Source: Cyanoderma ruficeps (lineage: Eukaryota; Chordata; Aves; Passeriformes; Timaliidae). From it: a DNA stretch of 64,000 nucleotides. The position numbers and the translations under genes were made by a program. This document shows, piece after piece, positions 22,531 to 35,218 of this stretch (positions are counted from its first letter, which is position 1; every line of letters starts with the position of its first letter). The DNA lies in NCBI GenBank assembly GCA_008694505.1, contig VZDJ01000301.1, positions 3,295,514 through 3,359,513 of the forward strand. Direction: 5' to 3'. Below the pieces are notes generated by a model, which searched no databases, was not told the DNA's origin, and saw only the letters and a list, made by a program, of their open reading frames with translations.

Positions 22531-24439
22531 CAAACAGGCACTAATGGAAACCCAAATCCCCAGAACTAACGGGCTGTGATTGGAGAAGAGGGAAGGGAAC
22601 AGAAGTCTCCTGTGTCATTGTCCCTGGACAGTTGTGTGACCTTCTCTGGCTTTCACTGCGTGGTGCCTTTTGTCCTCAGAAGAGGGGGGATTCATGGGGG
22701 TGCCAGTGGATGGAAGGGAACGCTGGGTGTGGAATCTGGGAAGTTGTGGAGCAGTTTATCCCTTTGCCCCTCAGCTCTGGCACTCTGAGGTTCTTGTTCT
22801 TCCTGGGGAGCCGCCAGTGGGAGCCTCCAGTATGGCTGGGAAGCGCTGTTTGTGAAGGAGGCTCTTAAGGAACACAGCTACTCACAACCCTGCCTGGCCC
22901 TGACAGGCTGTTTCCCACTGAGCTGAGGGAAGAAAATGGGATTTCAGCTTTTCTTTTTCATGGTAAATGTTTCTGATTCTGCCAGCCGATGTGTTCACCT
23001 CTCAAGTTAATAGGCAATAAGCAAAGCGGTGCCATTCTTGTTAAGGAGACAGAAAGGGTTCCATTTAAATGCAATGTGCGAGTGACATAAGCTGGGATGG
23101 GAGAATACCCCGGGCCTCCTGGCACTTGTACGGGGAGCTGGGAAGGGTGGTTTGCATTTTCTCTGACAGCAGAGGCAGGCTGTGTGCATGGCTGGAATAT
23201 ACCAGCGCTGAAAATAGGGATTTTTTGTCATTTTGCTGTCAGCTCTGCCAGGTGTTTGAATTGACCTCAGACATGGGTCTTCTGAGCTGCTCCCTCCTGG
23301 TTATCAGGACAGACCAGGCACCCTCTCCCAACCCCACTCTGCCCTGCATGCTGCCACTCTTTGCAAGTGCTGGAGCAGCACAGCTCAGCACTGTGAACCT
23401 CATCTTGGTGGAGAGAGGTAAGAAATAGGGAGTGAACCCCTTCAGACATCATCTGTCTTCCCGTGTGGGCTACAAGGTGCAGGCGGTGGAGCAAACCAGG
23501 GGGCCCTGTGCTGCAAGCACATTTTCTGTTGAACACTTTCTACTAATTGCACTAAAAATCTCACACTGAGATGAGGGTAAAGGCACCCAGGCAGTCAGCA
23601 AGAACATGCTCAAATCGACTCATTACCAAATCCCCATTGCTGATAGGGTCCTCTTTTTAAATAATAAGTGTGGGATTCTTCTTGCATTATAAAATTCCAT
23701 TTAAAGGAGAAATTGCAAAAGCTTTCTGGCTCCTTTGATCATTTTTAAGGGTCCTTTCCAGTGTGGGAGAGAGACATTGACTTGAAGAAAAAGGGAACAG
23801 TGCTGAGCTGAGGGAAGTGCTTGGTGGGGGTGTCTGCACTGGGCTTTCCTCACATCTCCAAGGAGAAATCCCTTGGCCATGCAAGAGCACTGCCTGCCAT
23901 CACAGACATGCTCCTAGAGCCCAGCACTGCTGGTGCAACTGGTCAGGTTTGGTTGGCCCTGATCCCTGGGACTAGCTGGTGCAAGGAAAGGAGACGTACA
24001 GGGGCACCAGGCTGGTGATTACATGTGATGTCTGTGTCACCTTGGAGGAGCCTGTGCAATTTGCTCAACAAAGTCGAAAAAATGTTAAAATTTGGGTCCC
24101 AGCCTTGACTGAAGGCATGGGTGATGGGAATGGGTCAGCACACATGGACGCTGGGTTTTCACTGCCCAAGGCAATCCCCACATCACTGGACATCACCCCA
24201 GGGAGCCCCCACTGTCAGGACCAGCCCTGGGCTGTGCCAGGCTCAGCACTGCTGAGGACATACAAGGTCACCACCAAAAGTCTTCTCATTGCTGTGGCAT
24301 GTGAGGGATCAGTTTCCCTACAGCCACACACGTCCTTTGGCTTAAACACCAAAGCTCTGGCAGGTAAAACTCTTTTTGTCTTTTGTCTTTTTATTGAAGG
24401 GTAGAATGCGCAGGGGAGGGAACGGCAGCCGGGTGTGTT
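22531..24439. other. unique DNA with AT-rich islands
   Basis: AT-richer islands lie at 22930-23090 (AAGTTAATAGGCAATAAGC; TCCATTTAAATGCAATG) and 23540-23760 (TTTTTAAATAATAAGTG; GCATTATAAAATTCC). The remainder is GC-rich without recognisable genes or repeats. Confidence 0.42.
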
Positions 24440-24750
24440 CTAATGAACCCTGATTTTTAGCAAAGCCTTTAATAGTATCTCGGTCTTGTGGTATCTTGCT
24501 TGAAAAATTAATTTAAATTGGTTTGGATATAAGCCTTTTCACAGGGCTGAGAACAAGCAGAAGGATCTGAAACAAAAGGGAACAATAATATCTTGAGCTG
24601 AAAGGTGCTGTTCAGACCCAGCAAGGATTGGTGTTAGGCCTGGTTTTATCTAACACCTTCAATTAATTATCTGGGAGAGGGAACAAACAGCACCTTAATT
24701 AAATCTTCAAATGACATTACAGTGAAAAGGTGTTAGACACTTACAGGGAC
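24440..24750 (+). mobile_element. ancient CR1 LINE, reverse-transcriptase part
   Basis: 24460-24600 follows the family's AAAGCCTTTGATACTGTC...TTGCTGAAAAATTAATTCAAATTGG block. 24622-24725 follows the ...GGTCTGGTTTTATTTAACATCTTCATTAATGATCTGG block, reading INYLGEGTNSTLIKSSND against the family's INDLDEGINSTLIKFADD. The catalytic ADD is decayed to SND and the frame is interrupted, so the copy is inactive. Similarity to old non-avian-type CR1 is high over about 300 bp. Confidence 0.9.
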
Positions 24751-25189
24751 GTGCAAAGAAGAAGGAGGTGGAGAGAGCCCGGCTGACTCAGCGATGCCAT
24801 TTGGGAGGAGGACCTGAGGCAAGCTACATTCTCCAGGCACCCCTTTTCCCCCTCTGCCTCATGCTGTATCCACAGAGATGAATGTGGGAGAGACCTCTGC
24901 CTGCCCGCTCTGTCCCCGGCATCCTTTGACCCCCAGATTCCTGTCTGAGCAGGTTTTGGTGTTGCCAAAATCATCACCATGGGATGGCACCTGCTCCTCC
25001 TGCCTGCTGCCCCCATGGCCATGCCAATCACACCGGACCACTGAGGACTTGCACCTCCTGTGGCTGCTTGAGCATCTTTGAAGCTGTACCTGGGCTGGGT
25101 CTGCTCAGAGGAAAGCCAAAACCCATCAAGCAATCTGTTTGAGCTGGTGGAAATCAAGGGAGCTTAGCAGAGGTGCACCTATGGTCTTA
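24751..25189. other. unique non-coding DNA
   Basis: No gene or repeat recognised. Confidence 0.45.
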
Positions 25190-25660
25190 ACTGGAAATAC
25201 CAGGTTTATTAATAAGGAAACCAAGCTAAGGAATTTCTGGACAAAAAAAGTTACTTAACTAAAAATTGAGCTTCCAGAGGAAGTTGCATAAATGTATTGG
25301 GCAGAAAAAAAATAAACACACAGAATATTTTCGAGAGAATTAAGAATACCCATAAGCATTTCAGTCTAGAAATGAGAAACTAATATTGTGAGCATAAAAA
25401 TTTCAGTTCCTTTGCAGTTCATACATTTTATAACAGAAATCCAGACATCTAAAAACCAAAATAAAACACTCCAATAACAATCATAACTCTGACTCTTTCT
25501 TTTTCTTCTTTCCTGGCACCCAGACAACAGCTCAGAAATGCATCTCATAACTCGAGCTTGGCGCCGGAAGTGACTTCTATAAAGTGGGATAATTAAGCAA
25601 GAGTAACGTGTTATTTTAGAAATTACATCCTCGCCATAACACGCCGGAGGAGGATGCTGG
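25190..25660. promoter_or_regulatory. AT-rich block, candidate conserved element
   Basis: Long AT-rich stretch (25190-25500), then GATAATTAAGCAAGAGTAAC near 25588 and the ETS-type CCGGAAGTGAC near 25564. 25260-25295 faintly resembles a LINE 3' segment, so the left part may be repeat-derived from the relic 450 bp upstream. Confidence 0.3.
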
Positions 25661-27717
25661 GCGGCCACAGGCTGTGACTGCTGCTGGATCCATGCTGGCA
25701 CCCTCACCACTGGAGCCCTCGGTCTCGCATTTGCAGGAGGGCATTGCCAGAGGCTCGGGATGGTTGCAGTTAGCCCAGGCTTTGCATTTGGGAGGAGGTA
25801 GTGCCTAAATTGTGTTTGACTCCCAGATTCTCAGATGCTGGGGAGGGCAGAGGGGAGGCCAGAGGTCAAAGCAAGGCTGCTCCTGGCAGACTGATTAATT
25901 CAGGCTGCGAGGAGCAGGGTTGCAGTGCTCTGGGATGACAAGCCTTGACACCTCCCCATGCCTTATCCTGCTGCACTGAGGCTGTATTTTGCATCTTGTA
26001 TCGTGCGTCAGATGTTTTTGGTGCGGTGTGGCTAATAAACCAGCCGCTGGCAATTCCCACTCTCCTTTTCCACTCCAGCTTTTTTATTGCTGGGGCTGTT
26101 GTCCATCTTTTACATCCTGGTGTTTATTTTTCCCTATTGTTTAGATTAGCTTTAACTTCAGGTGGACGCCAGGCTTTTGTTCAGAAAAAAAACACAATCC
26201 CTTGAGCAGCCAGATCTAACAACATCTTGCAAGCACCTCTAAATATTTCAGGGAGAGAGTCTGTCAGGGTTGCAGGGAATGTCTCCGATCTGCTCTCATT
26301 CATAGTTTAGCACATCCCTCGCCTCCTCCCACCTCCACAGGCGATTGTGCCTGAGCTCAAAACACACACGGACCTTCCTCATGCTGGAAACATGTCGGCA
26401 GCTTCCCACGAGGAGCCGGGCCAGCCCGGGCTGCCAGCTCGGCTGCCCCGGCCCTGTGATGGGGGAGAGGAGCAGGAGGAGAACCGCTGCCTCCAATTAA
26501 TCCTGAGCAAAGTCCCAGTGCAGCCAGAGAGAGCTCAGATTTATCTCTCGACTGCCTGACTTGGCTCTTCTCCCCCAAACATTTGGCAGCGGCGGCTCAG
26601 GCGCGGTGGCTGGTGGAAACCCGAAAGGATCCGCCGGCTCTGGAGCCGCTCCAAGGAACCTGCTGAGGGTCCCTGTGGAGGGGTGGGACCCTCGGGGCAC
26701 CCCAGGACGGGGGTGCCCGCCCTGCTATGCTCTGCTCCCGTGGTGTGCTGCTGTCTCCTGGCTCTGACCCTCCTGCCTGCCGCTGGCAGCTCCGCCGGTC
26801 ACCGCGGGCGCACGGCAGCCCAGCCTCGGCTGGGACCCACGCCAGGCAGGAATGCCGCGGGGAAGGCAACCCGCAGCCGGTGCCTAGCAGAAAGGATGAG
26901 CCGGCTGGTTAAAGAGGTGCGAAAATAACATTTTGTTTCAGTTTGGTTTGTTTCTTTCCCCTAGTCCTATTAAAAGAAAAGACTGGTGAAATCCCTGCAG
27001 CCGGGACAGAGCCAGCCACGCTGGCAAGATCCTCCAACCTTAGAGCGAGGATGGAGGCAAGCGGTGCCTGGGAGCGACGCAGAGATGCTGCTTAACCTTG
27101 GAGATGACCCATCTGCCCAGGCAGCTCCCTCCAGCCCCGCTGCGTGGGCACGGAGGGATAAAAGGATTCATGCTGCCAGCACAGAGCAGAAAGTCACACT
27201 GAAAAAAGAAAAGGAGAAGCAGCAAAGGCAGAGGAAGATCGAAAAAAGGGTGGAATAAGTCCTGAAAAGAAGGAAAGGTGAAGGAGCATTTGGGTTCAGT
27301 GCTGCCTGGGGAGGCCTGGCAGGCTGAGCAAACCCACAGCCTCCGCTGCTCAATTCCCACTGCGCCAAGAGGAACAGGATATCGCACGTCATTTGTCAAT
27401 AAATCCGCGGCATCAAAGGAGCCCTGGTCTCCCTGAGCACCCATCCCAGCCTGCCACTCCAGGGGGAGCACACCAGTGCTCCCAGGGATGAAGCACAGGG
27501 AGGCATCAGGGCTTTTGGAGGCTTGTTTACCTTCTGCACAAGCTGGTGACGTGCCAAGGGGGGCTATCCAGGTGCCTGGAAAAGGGAGGCATTTGAGGAG
27601 TGGGCTGCATTCCTGCAGCCCTGGGGAGTGGTCAAAAGCCGCCCCGCTGGGATGCCAAACCATGCGGTGATGGCATCGGGAGGTGCTCGCAGGATGAGGA
27701 CCCAGGAAAGGAGAAAC
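25661..27717. other. GC-rich unique DNA, partly CpG-rich
   Basis: 26582-26890 is GC-rich with scattered CpGs but less dense than the cluster at 27.7 kb. 26080-26250 is T-rich. 27195-27255 is an A/G-rich tract. No gene recognised. Confidence 0.42.
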
Positions 27718-27888
27718 TCCCGGGTGCCACACGACTTCCCCGGGGCCCTCCTGCCACCGCCTCCGCCCGGGCGCGCGGAGTCCGCCGAGGGAATCAGCGC
27801 TGCCTCGGCTCTGCGACTTCAAAGCTGTGAGGGGAGCATAATGATGTGCGAAGCGCCGAGCTGCCAGCTCCCCGCGGCCGGCCCCACG
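27718..27888. promoter_or_regulatory. short CpG cluster
   Basis: About 21 CpG dinucleotides in 171 bp by eye, including a GCGCGCGG core near 27772. It is short for a vertebrate CpG island, which is usually over 200 bp. No TATA box, splice signal or convincing coding frame accompanies it. It could be an unmethylated enhancer or a promoter of a non-coding RNA. Confidence 0.4.
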
Positions 27889-30800
27889 CTTCCTTTGGAG
27901 TAAATAATGCCGTCTAAGTAGATGCTTTAATTGTGTCACGCTAATTCCACGGAAAAGGAGACAAGATTGAGGATGTGCGCAGTCACGGTGGGTGCAGGAC
28001 CTCAGCCTGCAATGTCCTCCTCCCCACGATGGCCCGGTCACAGCGGGGCTGCCTCATGATGCTCAGCCCGGGTGTGAGTGGCAGACAATGCTCCAGAGAT
28101 AAGGGAGTGACTGGCAGAGCTGTCCTGTGCAGGAAATTCCACGGCTCCAGGGCACCCTGGGATGCCAGTGGTGGTGGAGAGATGCCGTGTGCTGGGCAGC
28201 ACAAAGGGGTGAGGGAAGGTGCTACTCCACACTGCAACCGTTGGTGCATGCCATGAGGGTCCGTGTGAGGGGCTGGGATGCTGGGAACACTGCCAGTTTG
28301 GGAAGCTGCAGAGTGAAGCCAGAGTTCTGGTGGTGTGGAAGGGATGTGGGCTCTGTGGGTATTCCCGGTACAAAGATACAGCCTTGTCCTTGATCACAGT
28401 GCCTCAGGGAAGGATGCTATTGAGCCTTGCCTACCACTGAAACCCTGTGCCGATACCTCAAGGTCAACCTATGGGATGGCTGCCGGCAAACACCAGCTGG
28501 GAAAACCCCGGCAGCAGGACTTGCTGTGCCCGGGGCACACTCATGTCCCCAGTGATGGGCACGGATGCTCACAGACTGAGTGGGAATATGAGCATCTTCC
28601 AGCTCCCAGCTCACATCCCAACTCATTCTCCCAAATCTGTTTCTTAAATGAGATTAGGACAAAGAGCATGAAGAGCAGAAATGTGTACAGGGGTAAACCA
28701 AGCCTGGGAAAATCCCTTGGCGGGCCTGAGCCTCGTGGAGGAATGTTTAGAAGTGACAGTCCCCAGTTTCTATCTCCACGGCAACACTGGTTGATCTGGT
28801 GGTGCTGCCTGTCCCCCTGCACAGACCTGCACAGCACCATGATGCTTCTGGGTGGTTTGTGGCCACTGTTATTCCTGTGGATTAGCATTTTGTTATTGTC
28901 TCCAGGCAGCCTGACCCCAGTCCCCACTCTGGGCTCCCAGCTGGGGCTCCTGGACCCCAAAGCCCCCAGGCATGACTTCAGCCATTGGCCACATGTGACG
29001 AGGTGCTGAGAAGCCAACACCTGTGCTTACAGTGCACCCAGTCACCCTGGCCACTGTAAGCACTTTCCTGGACATAAACCCTTGGTTTTCAAGGCTGTTT
29101 TCTCACCAGATGAATGAAATAAACCAATGATTAAAAGGAAAAGCAGGAAAATAAATTGCACCATGTGCAGTCGTTTGGACACCCCAGATGGCTTGTCAGC
29201 AGGGTTTGACTTTCAGGTCTACAGCACAGATGGCTCTGAAGCCAGGAGAAGAGCTGCTACCCATCGTGTGCAGCAGCCCCCAGCCCTCAGGGTGCTTCTC
29301 CTCAGAGGTCAGGGACTGTGGTTCAGCACCAGGGTCTCGTAAGTCCCACCATGGTGTCCTCAGAAGAGGCCCACTCAGGTGGTTGTTGCACTGGATGGGT
29401 GACACTGTGACAATGCCCTGGTGCACTGTCTCTCGTGCTGCTCTGTTTGCACCAGGTGATGCCAAAACATTTTGAGAGCAATTCAGCCAGGCACCATGCC
29501 AAGAGCAGGATGTGAGGGCCGACTTTGGGCAGGGACCACGGTGTTGCTGAGGGGACATTGTGCCAGGAGAAGGCTGGAGCAGGTTGGGGAACCTCGGTGG
29601 CTGTGCTTGCCCTTTGCTCTGTGCAGTAGTGATGATGACAGCTGTCCTGTCCTCCGTGAGCCTGCAGCCCTCAGAGCTCCCTTCCTCCTTTTCCTCACAG
29701 ATATATGGTCTAATTTGGAACAGCAACTCCTTTGAGTGGAGGCTGCATCAGTCTCTGCCTGGAACTGCCAGACACATCAGCGTGGTGGCATCGGCACGAG
29801 ACAGTAGCAATAATCATTAGCACTGGGACTGAGGACTCTGTGCTGGCAGTGATGTAGCATTTCCATTAGGAGCCTCATACCACTCTATTACTATGGCATT
29901 AGCAGGAACAACGCTGCTGTAGCCCTGGGAATGGGAGAGGATGTTTGCTGTGGTAGGGCAGCAGCTCCTTACCAAACCTTCCTGCTCTGTTCCCAGCCAG
30001 GATGCAGTGGCAACGCTCACATCATCACCTGGGGGGGAAATCTGTCCCCCATCACTGGTGGGTCACCCTGTCACACAGAGGGTCTGTCCCAGTGTTTTGG
30101 CACTTGGTTTTGTTTCCTCTTTTTTCCCCCCATCTCTGGTTTTCATTGTAAAGCTCCAAACTTTCCCCTCCACTTCCCTGCGTGCAACAACATTTCCAAC
30201 TCTCCCCTCCTTGGAGACTCACGAAGGCTCCAGGAAGAGGGAGGTTTGTGATAAACAGATGGGAAATAGGGAAAATAGTCAAACAAAGAGAGGAATGAGA
30301 AGGAGAAGAGAACAAGGTGCAGATTCCTGGCCACTGGGGTAGGAGGGGGAAGCGGGTGGATTATTACGTTAGGAGCAGCTTCAAACTCCCAATTCTCAGG
30401 GCACGAAACCTGCACAATTTAAAGTAGTCAAAACAAACCCTTTGCCGCTATTTATACTTGGGCTGCCTGCAGGCGGCAAAACCTTGACTCCATATTCCAG
30501 GCCTAATAGATTCCAGGTGTTTTCCAATAAACTCCCCTCCTCCAGTGAGAAGACTGAATAAGCTCCAGGCACCTTTCGTTCCCTCATCCCCCTTGGAGCA
30601 GCCAGAGGGAAGGGGCTGGCCTCCAGTGGGGCATCCCCTTCTCCCAGCCTTCACTGCTGAGGTTGGAAATCCAGGCTGGGAGCCAGGGCTGGATGCTCCG
30701 AAGGAGGGCTTTGCTGAATGAGGGGCACAGGGCAGCTCTGGGGGTTCCCTCTCTGCAGCCTGGCTGGCTCCCAGGGTGATGGGAGGGGGTATTCTGTGGA

Positions 30801-32499
30801 ACAAGTTTTGAGTGGGAGATGAGCCTTGCAGAGGGGATGCTGTTTATGATGTTACATCCCTTTCTCCCCATCCCACGTCATTACAGATGACCAGGGGATG
30901 TCTGCTGCCTCTGGAGGAGGTTCAGCCCCCTGGCCGTGCTGCACAGTGCTGCCCTCGAGGGTGTCTCCGACACCTTCAGCTGCCGGGGCAAAGGCTCTGT
31001 CCTGGCAATGCCTCACCCTGGTGCTGAACATGGTGAAGCACCCTGGGAAGCACCAGGGCTCCTGGGGAGAGAGTGCCCACCCGCATCCCTGCCTGCGGCC
31101 CCACTCCTGAAGGATGCTTAGATCTGGCAGAGCAGAAAACTGCTTTTTAAAGCAGCTGAGGAGAACCAGTGCTAAGCCATGCTCAGCATCAGGCAATTAA
31201 GCTGGTGACAGGGGCCCAGAACAGGCTGCACATTCCCACTGCTTTCCTGCCGCTCTCCCAGGATGCTGGGCACAGCCAGGCTTTCTCCCTGGCGTGACCC
31301 CTGCACCCTTCCAGCCCACCACAGCACTCCTGGTACCGTTTGACAGATCAGCACCTATTCTCTGTAAGCTAAGTGAGGTTCATGTGCAGCTCCCCAGGGA
31401 AAGGTACGGGTCTGGCGAAAAATGTCATGTTTCAGAAGTTACTCGAGTGGAATAAAGCCTAACCCTGGTACTTATCAGATTTACTCAGTTCTCTGGCAGG
31501 AGAGTGCTGGGATGAGGATAAAATGAGCTATGGAAACGCACTGCAAACCCTGCTCCTGCCCCCTCCATCTCCAAAGAGGTGTGCATGAAGGAGCTGGGAA
31601 CTGCTTTTGTTTTATTCATGTCTCAGAGCCAGCAGAGGCCACAGGCATTAGCACTGCATTGCACGTGGCAAAGGAAACACCCCATCAGTTCCTTTAGTGT
31701 GTGGAGGAAATTAGACCTCAACATTTGAGTGACACCCACAGATTTAAGGACCCTGTACCTGAAGGACCTGCAGCATTCCCTTGCTGCAGCAGATTATTCC
31801 TCTCCCCAAAAAATATTTGTGCCTGAATTCAGTTTTTTTCCCCCCTCCTTTGAAACCTCCAGCTGCGGCATCCTGCTTTACCTGCTAAGCTGGAGAAGCC
31901 TCTGCTATCAGATATCTTCCCCTGGTGCAGCTCAGGTCTCCTCTCCTTTGATCAACTGATTGGGATCCTTAAATTTCTCACGGTAAGCAGGTCTTGGGGC
32001 TCAGCCCTGCCACGTATCTCAGCCTGTTTCTGATCTTGTTACTATTTTCCAATATCCTTTGCAGGAATGAGGTCACCAAAACTGGACCCCTGCTGCTCTC
32101 CCTCTTGCCTCCGAAGCAGCACCCACCATGTGCGCCCTGCATCCCAGCCCAGCCAGCACTGCCATCCTCTCTGCGGGTGGGAGGGCACCCCACAGACCCC
32201 TGTGCAGCATCCCCCACACCTGGACATTGCCAGAACATGGGTGAGGGCTGGAGCAGGAGCCTTGGCACCCTCTTGAACCAGCAAGGTGTGTGCCTGCTTC
32301 CAAAACAATCCCTGGTCATTGCATTTAAGATCAGGATTGACTTCCCTCTTTTTATGTGCCAAATTAGCTAATCTGCAGGGAAGCAGAGCCAGAGCATCCA
32401 AGACTGAATGTAAAGGACAGGAGAGGGTCAGGACCTGGGGCTGGCGCTTGCGACAGGGAAGCTGCTCCCTCTCCTGAGAAGGAAAAGGGGAAGAGCTGA
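27889..32499. other. mostly GC-rich unique DNA
   Basis: No gene or repeat recognised over 4.6 kb. Small AT-rich islands occur at 27895-27965 (AGTAAATAATGCCG; GCTTTAATTGTGTC), 30355-30560 and 31360-31500. A 224-codon open frame at 28335-29009 (+) has no recognisable domain and is overlapped by a 159-codon antisense frame, so it is taken as fortuitous. Confidence 0.45.
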
Positions 32500-32720
32500 G
32501 CCCTTTGGAGTTATTTAAAGTGAAAGGAATAAAAAGAAAGCGCGGCAGGAAAGACAAATAGTTTTCAGGCACTGCGTTGGCATTTTGGCCTAATGACTGA
32601 TTAATCTAAAGCAGAGTCTCGTTACGGATTCCTGGATGTCGATTGGATCAGATCATTAATTCCAGCATGCACTGACCGTGATTAGAAATCCAAACTGGCA
32701 GAGCCTGTGAGGGAAGGATT
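32500..32720. promoter_or_regulatory. candidate conserved non-coding element
   Basis: Unique AT-rich block with CCTAATGACTGATTAATC near 32590, ATCATTAATTCCAGC near 32652 and GACCGTGATTAG near 32673. Multiple homeodomain-type cores in about 120 bp, no repeat resemblance. Function inferred. Confidence 0.4.
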
Positions 32721-35195
32721 AAAGACTTGGGCCAGGAGGAGGGAGTGAGGTAGTGGGAAATGGGGAGGCATGGTCATCCCTATGATGAGGGGAATGCAGT
32801 GCTGTCACTGAAATAGCTGCTGCTGTGGTCCCAGGACTGATTTGCTTTGCAGCAGTGGGAAAGCATCTTTCTATTGGGAATGAAGACTGTCAGACACAAT
32901 TCCAGGAAATCTTGATTTTATCCCCCAGAACTGGGGCCAGAGACACTCCGACGGGTCCAGTGCTGCTGCTCAGAGGAGACACAGCCCCAGAGTGGTTGCC
33001 ATCCGCTCTTCAGCTGTCGGATGTCAACTGATTAATTTTGCCTGGGATTAATTAAGGATCAGCCAGCGACCACTGTGCGGGTGGGGGGGGGCCGTGGTGA
33101 CCTCTTCACCACAGGCAGTAGTGGGAAGCTGGGGTCACTGACCTCCTCCATGGACACAGCCACCACTGGGCTGGTCTCTGACCCCGAGATGTTAACCCCA
33201 TGACTGCCTGGATCACATTTCATCCTGTGGAGACCCGATGCCAGGGCGGTGTGCAGGAGCATGGCAGTGCATCACCCCCATATTTCACCTGGACACTTCT
33301 TATGGGTTTCCCTCCACCTCAGTACTGGGTTTATGGCAAGTATTTTGCAGGGCTCTGTGGCAGCAGGCTCTGCTGCTTGGCCAGGGTGGCTGCAAGGACA
33401 GGGGCAGGTTGTGCTGGTTGCGCTGAGCTTGCCACACGTGGCCACTGCCTGTTGTTGGGCGGGTGCAGATCTGTCTCACTGGCAGATCCATTGCCAAATC
33501 ACCACCCGGTTCAGGAACTGAGAGTACTGAACAGAGATGAGGCTTAGGCAGAGTCAGTGGAAACCTGAAGGAGGTGGAAGGCAGCTGTTTGAGCAAAAGC
33601 TGTAGTAAGATGTGCTACACTGGTGTATGGTCCCCATGGGGGAAGCGCAGGTGAAATCCTGCTTGCTCAGGGTTTTCTCTCTGCCTTGCCATGCCCTGTC
33701 ATCCCCCTCTTGGTCCCAGTGGGAGGACACATCCCCTCCACGAGGAGCGGTGGGTCCTGGCGGGATGGGGCAGATGCTCCTGCAGTGAGGGGTGGGGACG
33801 GCCACGGCAGCCGGTCCCGGGGCCACGGAGCACTTCATGGCTGGAGCTGCTCTCACCGTGGGTGAAGCCATCCCAGCCAGGAGCTCGCCCAGCCTGCTCC
33901 TCCGCCTCGGTGCTCCGGGGGCGGATAATGACAGCCCTCTGCCTCATGTGGATGTGAACGCCTGGGAGCTGCTGCGGGACGGCAGCTGGAAGGTGAATCA
34001 TTACAAAAGCCGGTCCTGCTGTCCCCTGGAAGAGCTGAACAGCTGGGCGGTGCTTCACAGGCAGAGGAGGTTCGAGTAATCATTAAGCACGAATGCGAGA
34101 TGCACCTTCACTGTGGTCCCAGCAGCCGCACCTACAGACAGCTCACACCCCCTCCTGCTGTGGTAGCGACACAAGCGGCTCTGCTCTGCCCGGAGCAAAG
34201 TGCTGGAGGCTGCAGCAGCAAACACAGGCTGCTGGAGCCCGACCTGCTGCAGCTCCCAGGACCTTGCATTCCTGTTTCCCTCCCATACCCAACCTGCAGA
34301 GCAGCCTGCCTCACTGCTCCCAGCCATCCCAAGTGAGACCCATCTCCAACTGGGAAAACTTCCCAGCAGAAGAACTCAGAGCCAAGGCAGAGGAAGGAGA
34401 CCGTCTCCCAGGTCCCTGGCAGTTGGTGTCAAGACGTGTGGATTAAAAATGCTTGCAGCGAAACGAGTTTCATGGCATCAGCCAAGCCATGGATGCTCAG
34501 GGACCTCTCTGACAGCACCATGCACATGGGTCTGATATAGTGAAGCCTCTCAGATCCCATAGGAGCAAACTACAATGCTTCTGCAGTGCTTCCAGCACCA
34601 GAGACAGGATCCAATCCCCCTTGAGTACTCTGAGCCCAGCTGTAAGGGGACAACAGACACTGTGCATGGATCCCTGAGCTGTTTCCTGAAGCAGGTAAGG
34701 GGGTGGAGGGCCCACACTGCTGGTGGTCCCCAGGCTGGCAGGGAGACCCTGCATGGGGCAGCAGTGAGGGGTATCATTTACAGGAGGCAGGCACACAGGG
34801 TGGCTTGGGGTTCTCTGCTCCTCTGCAGAGCAACATCAGTATGGGAGGGAAAATATGAAAAGAAGGGAAAGAAAAGAAAAGAAAAGGAAAAAAAAAATCC
34901 ACACCATAGGGAAGATTTGCTTGGACTCCCCAGCTGGGACATTACCACTGCTATTGCCAGAGATCCCTGTCAGAGTTTTACAAAGAAAAACTACCAGGAG
35001 AAATACATAACCTTTTCTTAACATCGGCAGCTCAATTAACTAATGACAGCAAAGCATTCTCCAGTGTCACCAGCCCCACTGACTGTGAGGAGGTGGGGGG
35101 CGAGGGGGGCCACCTCATATTTTTACAGCTGCGCCCGGCCTTTGGCTGGGGCTGGCTACTTACGTTTTATCTCTGGCGGGATCTCTCCTGCCTCC
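32721..35195. other. unique GC-rich non-coding DNA
   Basis: No gene recognised. 33715-34080 is moderately CpG-rich and carries a 95-codon frame (33792-34079, +) without recognisable domain. The (AAAAG)n tract below lies inside this interval. Confidence 0.45.
34856..34898 (+). repeat. (AAAAG)n simple repeat
   Basis: Imperfect A4G/A3G units ending in a ten-base A run. Plain purine microsatellite. Confidence 0.9.
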
Positions 35196-35218
35196 CGCAC
35201 GCGTGCGCGCACACATGC
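35196..35218. other. alternating purine-pyrimidine (Z-DNA-prone) tract
   Basis: Twenty-three bases of unbroken purine-pyrimidine alternation with a GCGTGCGCGC core (35201-35210). Such tracts can adopt the Z form under torsion. Confidence 0.75.

Noticed and set aside
27040..28041. 333-codon minus-strand frame as a gene
   Set aside because: No recognisable domain, low-complexity parts, overlap with other frames and with a CpG cluster; GC-rich DNA yields such frames by chance.
28335..29009. 224-codon plus-strand frame
   Set aside because: No domain and an overlapping 159-codon antisense frame.
34069..34076. GGTTCGAG, like a tRNA B box
   Set aside because: The motif breaks after this core, and no A box or cloverleaf arms lie at the right distance.
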